Positions 16,297 to 24,679 are shown, counted from the stretch's first letter. The stretch is 64,000 nucleotides of DNA from Bordetella parapertussis (GCA_945877235.1 CAMCRF010000008.1:39158-103157), one strand, 5' to 3'. Translations and numbers: made by a program. Notes: generated by a model not told the origin, from the sequence alone.

Positions 16297-16333
16297 AAGC
16301 GGCGTGTTAGCAGGACACTTTACTTAGCTGGCA

Positions 16334-16621
16334 TCAGGCCAATGCTTTGGGGGCCTTGAGCAGGGCGACTTCTTGCAAAACCGCATTGCGGGCGTCATCC
16401 TCGATGGCAGCCTTGATAAAGCCTAAAACGTCTTCAACGCATTTGCCCGGTGTGTGGTCTCCCCCCTCAATGTAGGCAGCGACGTTTTCGCTGATAAAGC
16501 GATAAAACAGAGGGCCCAAGACGTACTGCTTGAAGTCCCAACCGTCCAAAGCTCCTCGGACATCGTTAGCGATTTGCTAGATCCGGCGTTGCAGTTCGGC
16601 GGGTTGTTGAGGGCTGGTCAT
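16334..16621 (-). pseudogene. hsdM: relic of type I restriction-modification hsdM, N-terminal fragment with nonsense codon
   Basis: From ATG 16621 (after AGGAAAAGAAGC) the frame reads MTSPQQPAELQRRI, then TAG at 16579-16577 where HsdM proteins usually have Trp, then QIANDVRGALDGWDFKQYVL and LFYRFISENVAAYIEGGD. These are the hallmark N-terminal residues of the HsdM methyltransferase subunit. After about residue 65 the similarity stops and an unrelated tail (HTPGKCVEDVLGF onward) runs to a TGA at 16336. The remaining 400 or so residues, including the SAM and NPPF motifs, and hsdS and hsdR are absent. So it is a truncated, nonsense-bearing remnant with a deletion junction. The open 71-residue part after the TAG is unlikely to be functional. 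Confidence 0.8.
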
Positions 16622-16668
16622 GCTTCTTTTCCTGCCGAATGTTTGTGTTGTTTGAATTCGTATTTTTT

Positions 16669-17067
16669 TCACTCCGGCGCGACCAATCGGACGGTCGGGA
16701 AATAATTCTTATAACGCCGAGTATCTCGGGTTAATACCGGCAACCCGCTGACGGCGGCGTGAGCACCAATAAAAAAATCCCCGAGCACATTACTTTTTAC
16801 ACCGCCACTGCGACGGTATTGCACAAATGCTTTTCCGGCCAAAAACAAGGCGGGCTTGGGTATCTCTAGCATGCGCAGCTCCATACTATCGAGCACATGG
16901 TCCAGAGCCTCGACCGTAGAAAACGTCAGCGACAGCTCAGAGTAGATGATCGGGTTGATGACCAGCCGGTGCACCTTGGACTGTGCCTGCAGCTGCGCCA
17001 TGGACCAGTCGACCCAGTCCCGATCGTTCTCCAGGAGATCTAAAAGAACGTTCGTGTCGACAAGCAT
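16669..17067 (-). CDS. PIN-domain toxin (VapC-like)
   Basis: A 132-residue PIN-domain ribonuclease. The acidic active-site pattern is visible: MLVDTNVLLDLLEN (Asp4), Glu44 in IIYSELSLTF, Asp97 in VLGDFFIGAHAAV, and Asp115 in VLTRDTRRYKNYF. It lies directly after an AbrB-type antitoxin; the antitoxin stop and toxin start share one base (TAATG), the usual toxin-antitoxin layout. VapC toxins cleave tRNA or rRNA; the target here is unknown. It sits in a small eroded island between an hsdM relic and a tRNA gene, a common place for addiction modules. Confidence 0.88.
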   Translation of the reverse strand: MLVDTNVLLDLLENDRDWVDWSMAQLQAQSKVHRLVINPIIYSELSLTFSTVEALDHVLDSMELRMLEIPKPALFLAGKAFVQYRRSGGVKSNVLGDFFIGAHAAVSGLPVLTRDTRRYKNYFPTVRLVAPE

Positions 17068-17318
17068 TAGGCCATATTCCCTGCATCATCGCGCAGCAAG
17101 GCCATCAGGTCTTGGGTTCGCCACTGCACATCGGCCTTGCCTCGGGCGGCTTCGAACCGGTCAGGCTTGCGCTTGCCTGAGCCTTCTGCCTTGTGGATCA
17201 CAACCTCGCCGTCTTGGTTGACGGCAAAGTCCACTGGCATACCAGGCCTCAAGCCCAGTGCATCGCGGATCTGCTTGGGGATGGTGACTTGCCCCTTGAT
17301 GGTGAGCGTGGTCGACAT
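17067..17318 (-). CDS. AbrB/SpoVT-type antitoxin (VapB-like)
   Basis: An 83-residue protein with an N-terminal swapped-hairpin AbrB domain (TLTIKGQVTIPKQIRDALGL and VDFAVNQDGEVVIHKAEG) for DNA binding, and a C-terminal tail (about 50-83) that would bind and neutralise the PIN toxin. AGGAGG lies 4 bases before the ATG, one of the strongest ribosome sites in the window, which would secure antitoxin excess. Such antitoxins usually repress their own promoter; an operator cannot be resolved by eye. Confidence 0.9.
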   Translation of the reverse strand: MSTTLTIKGQVTIPKQIRDALGLRPGMPVDFAVNQDGEVVIHKAEGSGKRKPDRFEAARGKADVQWRTQDLMALLRDDAGNMA

Positions 17319-17502
17319 GCAGCCTCCTGTGTTTTACTTTAGATTGCATGGTAATACTTCCTGCCATAACGGGCAATAGTGGCGCTGTGGGCAGCATTGC
17401 TGAGATCACCAAGCGCGAGGGGATGGAGAAGATGCGGGCGAACAAATTCATGAAAATGGTCCGGCTTGCGCACACGATGTGTGGAGGGCGTTGGCGTGTT
17501 GA

Positions 17503-17652
17503 TCAGGCGCCCAACAGTCGGCGTGTGAGCAGCGACTGCATGTCTCGGCGGCCATCGGCAATCACAAACACCACCACGTCAGACAGCGGCTTGACCTTGC
17601 CAGCGGCCACTTCCTGCAAAACCTGCTTGAATGCTGGGTTCTTGGCAGATGA
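17503..17652 (-). pseudogene. unidentified coding relic between toxin-antitoxin genes and tRNA-Thr
   Basis: The 396-base stretch 17319-17714 has no intact gene. On the minus strand a frame ending at TGA 17505-17503 reads like the end of a real protein: SAKNPAFKQVLQEVAAG, then KVKPLSDVVVFVIADG, then RRDMQSLLTRRLLGA. It is open further upstream toward the tRNA, but with no plausible start or family. I infer a C-terminal remnant of a lost gene, consistent with decay of the surrounding island. The rest (17319-17502) holds only the antitoxin promoter region. Confidence 0.4.
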
Positions 17653-17714
17653 CCACCAATGCACGGGGCAACAACGGACGAAAAAATGGCCTGAGAGGTT
17701 CAGGCCATTGAATG

Positions 17715-17790
17715 TGGTGCCGGTGAAAGGAATCGAACCCTCGACCTTCGCATTACGAATGCGCTGCTCTACCGTCTGAGCTACACCGGC
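17715..17790 (-). tRNA. tRNA-Thr (anticodon CGT)
   Basis: The minus strand gives a full 76-base cloverleaf: acceptor GCCGGTG pairing with CACCGGC, D-arm GCTC-AGACGGTA-GAGC, anticodon loop TTCGTAA (CGT, reading ACG), T-loop TTCGATT, and an encoded 3' CCA at 17717-17715. It closely resembles E. coli thrW, a known integration site. Its 3' end points at the decayed island (16.2-17.7 kb), the orientation expected for an integrase target. Confidence 0.95.
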
Positions 17791-17815
17791 AACACACCCA
17801 TTCTATCAAAGCCCG

Positions 17816-19387
17816 TTAAATCTCCCGCTTCGACATCAGGGACACAATGTGATCAGCCTGCCGAAGAGCCAGCGCCACAATGGTCAGCGTGGGGTTCTCC
17901 GCCGCACCGGTGGTGAACTGGCTTCCATCGGAGATGAACAGGTTCTTGATGTCATGACTGCGGCCATAGGCATTCACCACACCATCCTCTGGCTTGGCGG
18001 CCATACGGCAGGTGCCCAGGTTGTGGGTGGAGGGATAAGGCGTCGTGGGGAAGAAGCGCGTGGCGCCGGCCGCCTCATAGACCGCCATGCCTCTTGCATA
18101 GGCGTGGTCCCGCATCTTGATGTCATTGGGGTGATCATCAAAATGAACGTTCGCCACCGGCAGGCCATGCTTGTCTTTGGCTTTGTCGTGCAGGGTGATC
18201 CGGTTGGTCGCCTGAGGCATGTCCTCACCCACCAGCCACATGCCGGCCATGTTTTCGTAGGCCTCCATGCCCGTGGTGAATTCCCGGCCCCATGAGCCCG
18301 GATCCAAGAAAGCCGCCATAAAGGGAACCCCGAGAGACAGCGTCTCCATCTCATAGCCCCCCACAAACCCGCGCTTCGGATCGTGCTTGGCTTCGTCCTG
18401 GATGATGCCGGCCATGGTGGTTCCGCGCCACATCTTCACGGGGCGATCGAAGCTGGCATAGACCGAGCCAGTCATGTGGCGCATATAGTTGCGGCCCACC
18501 TGGTCCGAGGAGTTGGCGAGGCCCTTGGAGAACTTGCCCGAAGCCGAGAGCAGCAGCAGCCTTGGGGTCTCAATGGAGTTGCCGGCAACCGCCACCACTC
18601 GGGCCTTCTGGCGCTGGGACTTCCCGTCCTTGTCATAGTAGACGACGCCTGTGACCTTGCCGCTGTTGTCGTGCTCGATCTTGTAGACATGACACTGGCT
18701 GCGCACTTCGAGGTTGCCCGTCTTCTCGCCCTTGGGCAGTTCGGCATAGAGCGTGGACCACTTTGCGCCGCTCTTACACCCCTGGAAACAGAATCCAATC
18801 TGCTGACAGGCTGCACGACCATCGCGTGGCTGGCTGTTAATCGCCATATTGCCGGTGTGCACCATGGAATAGCCGATCTTCTTGGCGCCATATTCCATGA
18901 CCTTGAAGTTGTTGTTGCCCGGCAGGCCTGGAATGCCATTCGTGCGCGTTACACCCATGCGGTCTTCGGCCATGGCGTACCAGGGCTCCATTTCCTTGAG
19001 GGTGACGGGCCAGTCCAGCAGGTTTGCGCCCTTCACCTCGCCATAGACACTCTTGGTCTTGAACTCATGTTCCTGAAACCGCAGCGAGGCACCCGCCCAG
19101 TGGGTGGTGGAGCCGCCCACTGACTTCACGATCCAGGCCGGCAGGTTGGCAAAATTACGCGAGACTCGCCAGGAGCCCGAGGTCATGCGCATATCGGTCC
19201 ATGCAAGCTGCCCGAATGACGCCCACTCGTCATTGATGAAATCTTCCATCTCGTGACGCGCACCGGCCTCAAGACACACCACCTTCACGCCCTTGAGGGC
19301 GAGCTGGGTGGCCAGAGTTCCGCCGCCAGCGCCCGATCCGACAATCACAACGACCGAGTCATCATCCATCCGAAATTTTGTAGTCAT
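17816..19387 (-). CDS. GMC-family FAD dehydrogenase, catalytic subunit (gluconate/glucose dehydrogenase-like)
   Basis: A 523-residue flavoprotein. It has the N-terminal FAD motif VVVIVGSGAGGGTLATQLA, GGSTTHWAGASLRF, and the C-terminal His-Asn pair in THNLGTCRM and AAENPTLTI typical of GMC enzymes. A cysteine cluster (ACQQIGFCFQGCKSGAKWS) resembles the [3Fe-4S] ligands of Burkholderia FAD-glucose dehydrogenase. There is no signal peptide; the family hitch-hikes through Tat with its small subunit, encoded just upstream (19-base gap). Likely a periplasmic sugar, sugar-acid or polyol oxidation passing electrons to cytochrome c; the substrate cannot be told. Confidence 0.87.
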   Translation of the reverse strand: MTTKFRMDDDSVVVIVGSGAGGGTLATQLALKGVKVVCLEAGARHEMEDFINDEWASFGQLAWTDMRMTSGSWRVSRNFANLPAWIVKSVGGSTTHWAGASLRFQEHEFKTKSVYGEVKGANLLDWPVTLKEMEPWYAMAEDRMGVTRTNGIPGLPGNNNFKVMEYGAKKIGYSMVHTGNMAINSQPRDGRAACQQIGFCFQGCKSGAKWSTLYAELPKGEKTGNLEVRSQCHVYKIEHDNSGKVTGVVYYDKDGKSQRQKARVVAVAGNSIETPRLLLLSASGKFSKGLANSSDQVGRNYMRHMTGSVYASFDRPVKMWRGTTMAGIIQDEAKHDPKRGFVGGYEMETLSLGVPFMAAFLDPGSWGREFTTGMEAYENMAGMWLVGEDMPQATNRITLHDKAKDKHGLPVANVHFDDHPNDIKMRDHAYARGMAVYEAAGATRFFPTTPYPSTHNLGTCRMAAKPEDGVVNAYGRSHDIKNLFISDGSQFTTGAAENPTLTIVALALRQADHIVSLMSKREI

Positions 19388-19406
19388 TTTTGTTCTCCCC
19401 TCGTGC

Positions 19407-19949
19407 TCAGAGCCAGGTCAGATCGTTGAAGCCACGGTTGATATAGCCACCCTTGGAGGCACTCTCGCCCTCATAGCCAAAGACCGGCCAGACCTCCTTT
19501 TGGTTGTAGAGGCTCACCACCAGGTCTCCGCGAATCGCTTGGAAAAAAGGAGTTTTCTCAACAGCCTTCAAGATCTTTACCCGATCAATTTCCCAGCCTA
19601 CCGACTCGTAGTGAGCACGCTGGTGAGCTTTCTTTGCGCGACCATTGAGGTCGGCAACCCCTTTCTCCAACATGGCCTTAAACTTCGCATCCCCCGCTGC
19701 TTTCGCGTCCATTCCCTTGATCGCCACGGCGTAATACTTGGTGGCAATACGGTCGTGTGGATAAATGTCGCGCGCTAACTGAATGAGTGTGCGTGCGGTT
19801 TCGGGCTTGAGCGCCTTGAGCTCAAGCGCCCAAGCCTCCGAGCTGTTCATCAAGGCGCCTGCCGAAACGACCACCGACGCGGCCACGCTGGCGCGTATGA
19901 ACTCCCGCCGAGCGGGCTTCTGTGGCGTAAAGCGAATCACTTGCTCCAT
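19407..19949 (-). CDS. gluconate 2-dehydrogenase subunit 3 family protein (Tat-exported small subunit)
   Basis: A 180-residue protein with a twin-arginine leader (ARREFIRASVAASVVVSAGAL) and the Gluconate_2-dh3 body: ARTLIQLARDIYPHDRIATKYY, VADLNGRAKKAHQ, PFFQAIRGDLVVSLYNQKEVW, and the C-terminal FGYEGESASKGGYINRGFND. In the Burkholderia glucose dehydrogenase the equivalent gamma subunit carries the Tat signal that exports the folded flavoprotein. It lies directly upstream of the GMC subunit, as expected, so the pair should act in the periplasm. Confidence 0.9.
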   Translation of the reverse strand: MEQVIRFTPQKPARREFIRASVAASVVVSAGALMNSSEAWALELKALKPETARTLIQLARDIYPHDRIATKYYAVAIKGMDAKAAGDAKFKAMLEKGVADLNGRAKKAHQRAHYESVGWEIDRVKILKAVEKTPFFQAIRGDLVVSLYNQKEVWPVFGYEGESASKGGYINRGFNDLTWL

Positions 19950-19984
19950 GGTTGTCTCCTGTTTTTTGAATGGATAACGCTGTG

Positions 19985-20380
19985 CTACCGGTAATGCCCG
20001 TGACGCTCCAGGACTTCGATCTTGTAGCCGTCTGGGTCCGTCACAAAAAAGAATCGTGCTGCAAGCTCGCCTTGATAGTTCATAGCCTTGATGTCGCCAA
20101 GGGTCATGCCGAGCGCCGACATCCGGCCATGCTCCGCTGCCAGCTCATCAACACAGACTGCGAGATGCCCGTAGGCGCTACCTTGCTCGTAGGGCTCTGC
20201 TCGTCCCTTGTTCTCGGTCAACTCAAGCTCAAAGTCATTCTCGTCATTGCGCAGATAGGTGAGTTTGAAAGTCTCGTAATCCAGAACATGCACGGGCTTG
20301 AGTCCAAATGCCTTTTGGTAGAAGTCCACCGAACGCTCGGTGTTCATGACGCGGATCATGGTGTGAATTGCCTTGGCCAA
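19985..20380 (-). CDS. glyoxalase/VOC-family protein (lactoylglutathione lyase-like)
   Basis: A 131-residue vicinal-oxygen-chelate protein, a second glyoxalase-I-like copy besides that at 7.7 kb. Metal-site residues are recognisable: His6 in KAIHTMIRV, Glu in DFELELTEN, His in YGHLAVCVD and Glu in YKIEVLERHGHY. I choose TTG 20380 because AAGGAG lies 8 bases upstream and the protein then begins as family members do; readings from 20593 run through the cytochrome gene. It is embedded in the dehydrogenase operon, so it may detoxify or isomerise a reactive carbonyl product; this is inference. Confidence 0.87.
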   Translation of the reverse strand: MAKAIHTMIRVMNTERSVDFYQKAFGLKPVHVLDYETFKLTYLRNDENDFELELTENKGRAEPYEQGSAYGHLAVCVDELAAEHGRMSALGMTLGDIKAMNYQGELAARFFFVTDPDGYKIEVLERHGHYR

Positions 20381-20393
20381 ATGCCTGCTCCTT

Positions 20394-20771
20394 TTATTTG
20401 AGTGAAGTGAGATATTCGATAACCAGTGCACGCCGCTCCGGGCTTCGCATGGCATAGCCCATGGTGTTTCCTGGCACCAGCGCCTGTGGGTCTTCAAGCC
20501 ACCGATCAAGGGTCTTTGCGTCCCAGGTGAGATTGGCCTTTGAGAGCGCTGCGGAGTAGACATAACCCTCGACACTTCCAGAGGGGCGCCCAATGACTCC
20601 CCTGAGCATAGGCCCCGATTTCTTGGGCTCTTGTGCGCTCACTGCATGACAAATCGAGCAGGCCTTCTCAAAGAAGACTCTGCCCTCTTGGCTTGCGAGG
20701 ACCGCGCTTGAGATAAGGCTTGAGGCAAGGAGGACAACAGCGCCACCCCCCCTGCTTACCCACCGGCTCAT
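20394..20771 (-). CDS. periplasmic class I cytochrome c (single heme)
   Basis: A 125-residue protein with a signal peptide (GGAVVLLASSLISSAVLA) and one heme c motif, CSICH. The distal ligand is probably Met in VPGNTMGYAM. The size and the SGPMLRGVIGRPSG segment fit small soluble cytochromes c. As part of the dehydrogenase operon it is the likely electron acceptor of the FAD subunit, in place of the larger triheme subunit of classical gluconate or glucose dehydrogenases. Its ATG overlaps the upstream RHH gene stop. Confidence 0.9.
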   Translation of the reverse strand: MSRWVSRGGGAVVLLASSLISSAVLASQEGRVFFEKACSICHAVSAQEPKKSGPMLRGVIGRPSGSVEGYVYSAALSKANLTWDAKTLDRWLEDPQALVPGNTMGYAMRSPERRALVIEYLTSLK

Positions 20772-21124
20772 TGACGAGTCGCGCGATTGATCGCGCCCAT
20801 GTCCGAGGCGTGGAAAGATTCGGAGGAGTGCTCAATGTCCTCGGATGCGACCGCTCCTCCCTGCAACTTTCGGTTCAAATACCGCAGGCAGGTGACCCTC
20901 AGGAACGAGGCAAAATTTGGCGTCTCACCGTTGGCATGCATCACCTCGCGGTGCAGCGTGGAAATCAGCGCATTCGTGGAGCTGGCCTCGTCCTCGGCAA
21001 TACGGGCCAGAATCTCCCACACAAAATTCTCTAAGCGAATGCTCGTCACGACCCCGTCAATGCGGACCGTGCGCGTGCGGGACTCATACAGAATTGGATC
21101 GGCTTTTGCGTAAAACTCACACAT
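20768..21124 (-). CDS. ribbon-helix-helix domain protein, probable operon regulator
   Basis: A 118-residue cytosolic protein. The conserved core TRTVRIDGVVTSIRLENFVW, with EILARIAEDEASSTNALIS and FASFLRVTCLRYLNRK, matches the RHH_4 family of short MetJ/Arc-like DNA-binding proteins. The C-terminal 25 residues look disordered. It is the first gene of the operon RHH-cytochrome c-glyoxalase-subunit 3-GMC and overlaps the cytochrome gene by 4 bases, so an autoregulatory role is plausible; no operator could be identified by eye. Confidence 0.8.
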   Translation of the reverse strand: MCEFYAKADPILYESRTRTVRIDGVVTSIRLENFVWEILARIAEDEASSTNALISTLHREVMHANGETPNFASFLRVTCLRYLNRKLQGGAVASEDIEHSSESFHASDMGAINRATRQ

Positions 21125-21251
21125 CGAAGAATTCCCCTTTTTTGTGTTGAGGAGGGGTTGAATGTGTGAAGCATTGTTCTGTGATTGAAGTCTCTACCGG
21201 TAATAGTGGGTTACATACCCGAGTAATCCCTGACCTCGTTAGCATGTGCAC

Positions 21252-22025
21252 ATGCAAAAGATTCCTACGTCTCGCATTGTCGCTAGCATGCCCGGCAGCC
21301 TCCCCATGGGGGGTGCGCAGCCCAACACGCCCATCTACGCGTTCGACGAGGCATTGTTTCGGCCCGAGGAGCTCGTACCGCCATCAATCGCCCCATCGCG
21401 CACTGACCTCGCGCTCGACGGTCAACTTGCCTTTGTCATCACTGGCGTGCTGACGCGTGCGCAATGCCAACGCATTGTGCTGGCCACCGAGGCTTTGGGA
21501 TATTCAGCTGCAGCACCAGGCATTGCCACGCCGCCGGGCATGCGAATGAACGAGTCCGTGCACTGGATTGCAGATGCACACCTCATGGCATGCATAGCGG
21601 CCCGTGTCATTCCGTTGGTACCACCCACCATCGACGGCCGCCGAGTCCAAGCGCGCCTGAGCCAACGGCTCAACATGTATCGGTACCACCCCGGGGATCA
21701 GTTCCGATTTCATATCGACGGTGATTGGCCCGGCTACGGCCTGGACGACCGGGGCCAACGCATGGTGGAGTGGAGTGATGCGCGTTCAGCGCTGTCGATG
21801 CTGCTTTACTTAAACGACGCTCGCGACGGACTTGAAGGCGGTGCGACCCGGCTGCACAGCCGGCTAGGCGCCGTTGTAGATGTCAACCCGGTGGCGGGTG
21901 ACGCGCTCTTCTTTCGCCATGGTTTCTCCCTGGACTCCGTTCAGCACGAGGGCTTACCCGTGAAGGCCGGAATCAAGCACCTGGCAAGAATCAATGTGAT
22001 GTACGAGGAGCCCGCCGCGGGTTAG
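21252..22025 (+). CDS. 2-oxoglutarate/Fe(II)-dependent oxygenase family protein
   Basis: A 257-residue protein with a prolyl-4-hydroxylase-like double-stranded beta-helix: [11 protein letters not shown] holds the HxD iron ligands, a distal His lies in FFRHGFSL or in DSVQHEG, and [10 protein letters not shown] ends the core with a basic 2-oxoglutarate contact. [15 protein letters not shown] and [19 protein letters not shown] are typical of this P4H-like class. The substrate is unknown. Start: ATG 21252, with GTG 21246 and ATGs at residues 14 and 20 as alternatives. It converges on ispH with overlapping stops. Confidence 0.82.
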   Translation: MQKIPTSRIVASMPGSLPMGGAQPNTPIYAFDEALFRPEELVPPSIAPSRTDLALDGQLAFVITGVLTRAQCQRIVLATEALGYSAAAPGIATPPGMRMNESVHWIADAHLMACIAARVIPLVPPTIDGRRVQARLSQRLNMYRYHPGDQFRFHIDGDWPGYGLDDRGQRMVEWSDARSALSMLLYLNDARDGLEGGATRLHSRLGAVVDVNPVAGDALFFRHGFSLDSVQHEGLPVKAGIKHLARINVMYEEPAAG

Positions 22026-22957
22026 CTCAACCCCTTAGGCAGCGGGAACCGAATATGCTCCTCGGCGCCAGGCAACCGGCGCACCGCCCCAGCACCCAGA
22101 CCCTTCACAGCCTGAACCAAGCCCTGAACCAAGGCCTCCGGTGCCGAGGCACCCGCGGTAATGCCCACGCGAGACTTCCCCGCCAACCAGTTGGCGTCAA
22201 GCTCAGAGGCGTCATTCAAGAGATACGCGGGAACCCCATGGCGCTCTGCAACTTCACGCAGTCGATTGCTGTTTGAGCTTGAGCGGCTCCCCACCACCAG
22301 CACCACGTCGACCTGCCCACTCATGAGCTTCACCGCATCCTGTCGGTTCTGTGTGGCGTAGCAGATGTCACTGAACTTGGGGCTGCGAATGTTTGGGAAG
22401 CGCGCCTTGAGCGCATCGACCACCACCTTGGTGTCGTCCATCGACAACGTGGTCTGCGAGACATAGGCCAAGCGATCGGGTTTGGTGACTTCAAGCGTCT
22501 GTACTTGCTGCTCGTCCTCAACCAAATAAATTCCTGAGTCGAGCTGACCCATCGTGCCCTCAGTCTCAGGGTGGCGGGCATGACCAATCATCACAATCTC
22601 ATAGCCCTCTGCTGCCAGCTTTCGCACTTCGACATGCACCTTGGTGACCAGGGGGCAGGTGGCGTCGAAGACATCAAGCTCGCGCTCTACTGCGTGCGCT
22701 CGGACCTTGCGGGACACCCCGTGTGCACTCATGATCACGCGGGCACCCACGGGAACCTCCTCGAGGTCTTCAATGAAGACGGCGCCCTTTTCGCGCAGCT
22801 CACGCACGACATGGTCGTTGTGCACAATCTCATGACGCACATAGACCGGCGCACCAAACTTATCGAGCGCCCGCTCCACGATCTCAATGGCCCGATCAAC
22901 ACCTGCGCAGAATCCGCGCGGCTCGGCCATCACAATTTCAGATGCGGTCTCTGCCAT
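22022..22957 (-). CDS. ispH: 4-hydroxy-3-methylbut-2-enyl diphosphate reductase
   Basis: A 311-residue [4Fe-4S] enzyme, the last step of the MEP isoprenoid pathway, making IPP and DMAPP. The three cluster cysteines are in [11 protein letters not shown] (Cys17), [12 protein letters not shown] and [22 protein letters not shown] and [10 protein letters not shown] are family active-site elements. It lies 2 bases after fkpB, the conserved fkpB-ispH pairing. In a phototroph it also supplies carotenoid and bacteriochlorophyll side chains. Confidence 0.97.
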   Translation of the reverse strand: MAETASEIVMAEPRGFCAGVDRAIEIVERALDKFGAPVYVRHEIVHNDHVVRELREKGAVFIEDLEEVPVGARVIMSAHGVSRKVRAHAVERELDVFDATCPLVTKVHVEVRKLAAEGYEIVMIGHARHPETEGTMGQLDSGIYLVEDEQQVQTLEVTKPDRLAYVSQTTLSMDDTKVVVDALKARFPNIRSPKFSDICYATQNRQDAVKLMSGQVDVVLVVGSRSSSNSNRLREVAERHGVPAYLLNDASELDANWLAGKSRVGITAGASAPEALVQGLVQAVKGLGAGAVRRLPGAEEHIRFPLPKGLS

Positions 22958-22959
22958 GA

Positions 22960-23394
22960 CTAGAGGACTCCAATAATCTGTACTCGGAAGTCTAAGGGTA
23001 CCCCCGCCAAGGGGTGATTGAAGTCGAAGATCGCCTCATCGCCATCCCACCCTTTGAACACGCCCGCAAAGCGCCCGCCATCGGGACTGGGAAACTCAAT
23101 CAGATCCCCAGGCTCGAGGGGGTCGGCGGGATCTGCATGTGCGTCCATGAGTGATTTGGCCAAACGTTGAACCAGCTCCGGATTTCGAGGACCAAATGCA
23201 TCGTCTGGTCCCAGCCTGTAGGAGCGTTCCTCGCCCTCGCGAAGTGCAAGCAGACAACGCTCCAAGCCCTCCGAGAACTGTCCGAGGCCCATCTGTAAGG
23301 TTGCGGGCTTGTCATCAAAGGTGCTCAGAACAACCTGCCCATCGTCGAGCGCGAGGCTGTAGTGGAAGGTGACGTGGGAGTTCACATGAATCAT
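22960..23394 (-). CDS. fkpB: FKBP-type peptidyl-prolyl isomerase, SlpA/FkpB type
   Basis: A 144-residue cytosolic [24 protein letters not shown] at the start, [23 protein letters not shown], then an inserted-flap domain and [18 protein letters not shown] at the end. It corresponds to SlpA of E. coli, encoded beside ispH there too. ATG 23394 has AGGA about 10 bases upstream. First gene of the two-gene operon with ispH. Confidence 0.92.
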   Translation of the reverse strand: MIHVNSHVTFHYSLALDDGQVVLSTFDDKPATLQMGLGQFSEGLERCLLALREGEERSYRLGPDDAFGPRNPELVQRLAKSLMDAHADPADPLEPGDLIEFPSPDGGRFAGVFKGWDGDEAIFDFNHPLAGVPLDFRVQIIGVL

Positions 23395-23500
23395 GTCTGG
23401 AGCATCCTTCTAGGGGGCTAATCGTCCTGGACTAAGAGAGCCGGGGGGCTGTGCGGCAGCGGGCCGAGCGAGTCTCGAGCATTTTAAGCGAGGCAAGCCT

Positions 23501-24166
23501 ATGCACACCGAAATTGGCCCCAGAGAAAAAATGTCCCGTTGGGGCGCAGCACAGCTGAGTGACGCTGAGCTCTTGGCAGTGCTCTTTCAAACAGGTCGAC
23601 CGGGCGAGAATCATCTCCAACAGGCCCAGCGGCTGATTGGGGTGTTCGGGAATCTGAGCTCTCTCATGCGAGCGCCCCAGGGTCAACTACTGGCGCAGCG
23701 TGGAATTGGCCCAGCGCGAGCAAGCCTCATCATGGCTTTCCGAGAACTGACTCGGCGCATCACGGGCGCACTGCCCAGAGGGGCCCACATTCAACGACCC
23801 GCCGACCTTCGGCCCTGGATCGTTGAGGAGGTCGGTGGGCTCAACCACGAGGCCTTTGGGGTGGCCTTCTTAGACACCCACCAGCGACTGATCGCCATCG
23901 AGATCCTCTTTCGGGGATCACTAACACAGACCAGCGTGTACCCACGGTCGATCGCCAGCCGAGCCTTACAACACAATGCAGGTCGATTGGTACTCTTTCA
24001 CAATCACCCATCCGGAGAACCCAGCGCCAGCCGAGCAGACATCCAATTGACGCAGCGGCTTCAAGACCTTTTTTCACATCTCGAAATAACAATCTGGGAG
24101 CATCTGGTGGTCGCTGATGGAGAGGTCTACGGTATTCTGCAGCCGAGCATCAGAGACTTGATTTAG
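23501..24166 (+). CDS. radC: RadC-family JAB/MPN-domain protein
   Basis: A 221-residue protein: an N-terminal helix-hairpin-helix region (LSDAELLAVLFQTGRPG and QRGIGPARASLIMAF) and a C-terminal JAMM domain with the metal motif LFHNHPSGEPSASRADIQ (HxHx7SxxD). Despite its name the family has no proven repair role. ATG 23501 follows GAGG with 7 bases spacing. It lies upstream of rpmB, a common neighbourhood in Proteobacteria, and is divergent from fkpB. Confidence 0.94.
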   Translation: MHTEIGPREKMSRWGAAQLSDAELLAVLFQTGRPGENHLQQAQRLIGVFGNLSSLMRAPQGQLLAQRGIGPARASLIMAFRELTRRITGALPRGAHIQRPADLRPWIVEEVGGLNHEAFGVAFLDTHQRLIAIEILFRGSLTQTSVYPRSIASRALQHNAGRLVLFHNHPSGEPSASRADIQLTQRLQDLFSHLEITIWEHLVVADGEVYGILQPSIRDLI

Positions 24167-24240
24167 GCTGGCTGGCCGGCTAAACTCTTGGATTACCCGT
24201 CGCTACCGCGACATTTGTTTCGATAAAAAGGATTACAGCC

Positions 24241-24474
24241 ATGGCACGTGTATGCCAAGTGACCGGCAAAAAGCCCATGGTGGGGAACAACGTTTCTCAC
24301 GCCAACAACAAGACCAAGCGTCGCTTCTTGCCAAATCTGCACTATCGCCGATTCTGGGTCGAGAGCGAGGGCCGTTGGGTTCGTCTGCGGGTGTCTAATG
24401 CAGCCGTACGGACCATCACTAAAAACGGCATTGAGTCGGTGCTCGCTGACCTGCGCGCCCGCGGTCAGGCTTAA
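24241..24474 (+). CDS. rpmB: 50S ribosomal protein L28
   Basis: A 77-residue ribosomal protein: [40 protein letters not shown], then [19 protein letters not shown]. Length and sequence are canonical for L28. It is followed by rpmG after 11 bases, the universal rpmB-rpmG pair. The 74-base gap from radC likely holds its own promoter. Confidence 0.98.
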   Translation: MARVCQVTGKKPMVGNNVSHANNKTKRRFLPNLHYRRFWVESEGRWVRLRVSNAAVRTITKNGIESVLADLRARGQA

Positions 24475-24485
24475 GGAGAAACAGC

Positions 24486-24653
24486 ATGGCAAAAGCCGGA
24501 CGCGAAAAGATTAAGTTGGAGTCCACCGCTGGCACGGGGCACTTCTACACCACCACCAAGAACAAAAAAACCATGCCCGAGAAAATGGAGATCAAGAAAT
24601 TCGATCCCAAAGCACGCAAGCATGTCATGTACAAAGAGGCCAAGATCAAGTAA
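24486..24653 (+). CDS. rpmG: 50S ribosomal protein L33
   Basis: A 55-residue protein, [18 protein letters not shown], then [20 protein letters not shown], ending [11 protein letters not shown]. It has no cysteines, so it is the zinc-independent (C-minus) L33 form. AAGGAG lies 5-10 bases before the ATG. It is followed by a strong terminator. Confidence 0.97.
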   Translation: MAKAGREKIKLESTAGTGHFYTTTKNKKTMPEKMEIKKFDPKARKHVMYKEAKIK

Positions 24654-24679
24654 GGCGCTCCTGTACCTCCGTTGTCCTA

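Noticed and set aside
17348..17779. 143-residue plus-strand ORF running into tRNA-Thr
   Set aside because: Its C terminus reads through the antisense of the tRNA, and no domain is visible; the coding-like signal in this stretch is on the minus strand.
20381..20593. 71-residue N-terminal extension of the operon glyoxalase
   Set aside because: It would run antiparallel in phase through the cytochrome c coding end; TTG 20380 has AAGGAG and gives a normal family start.
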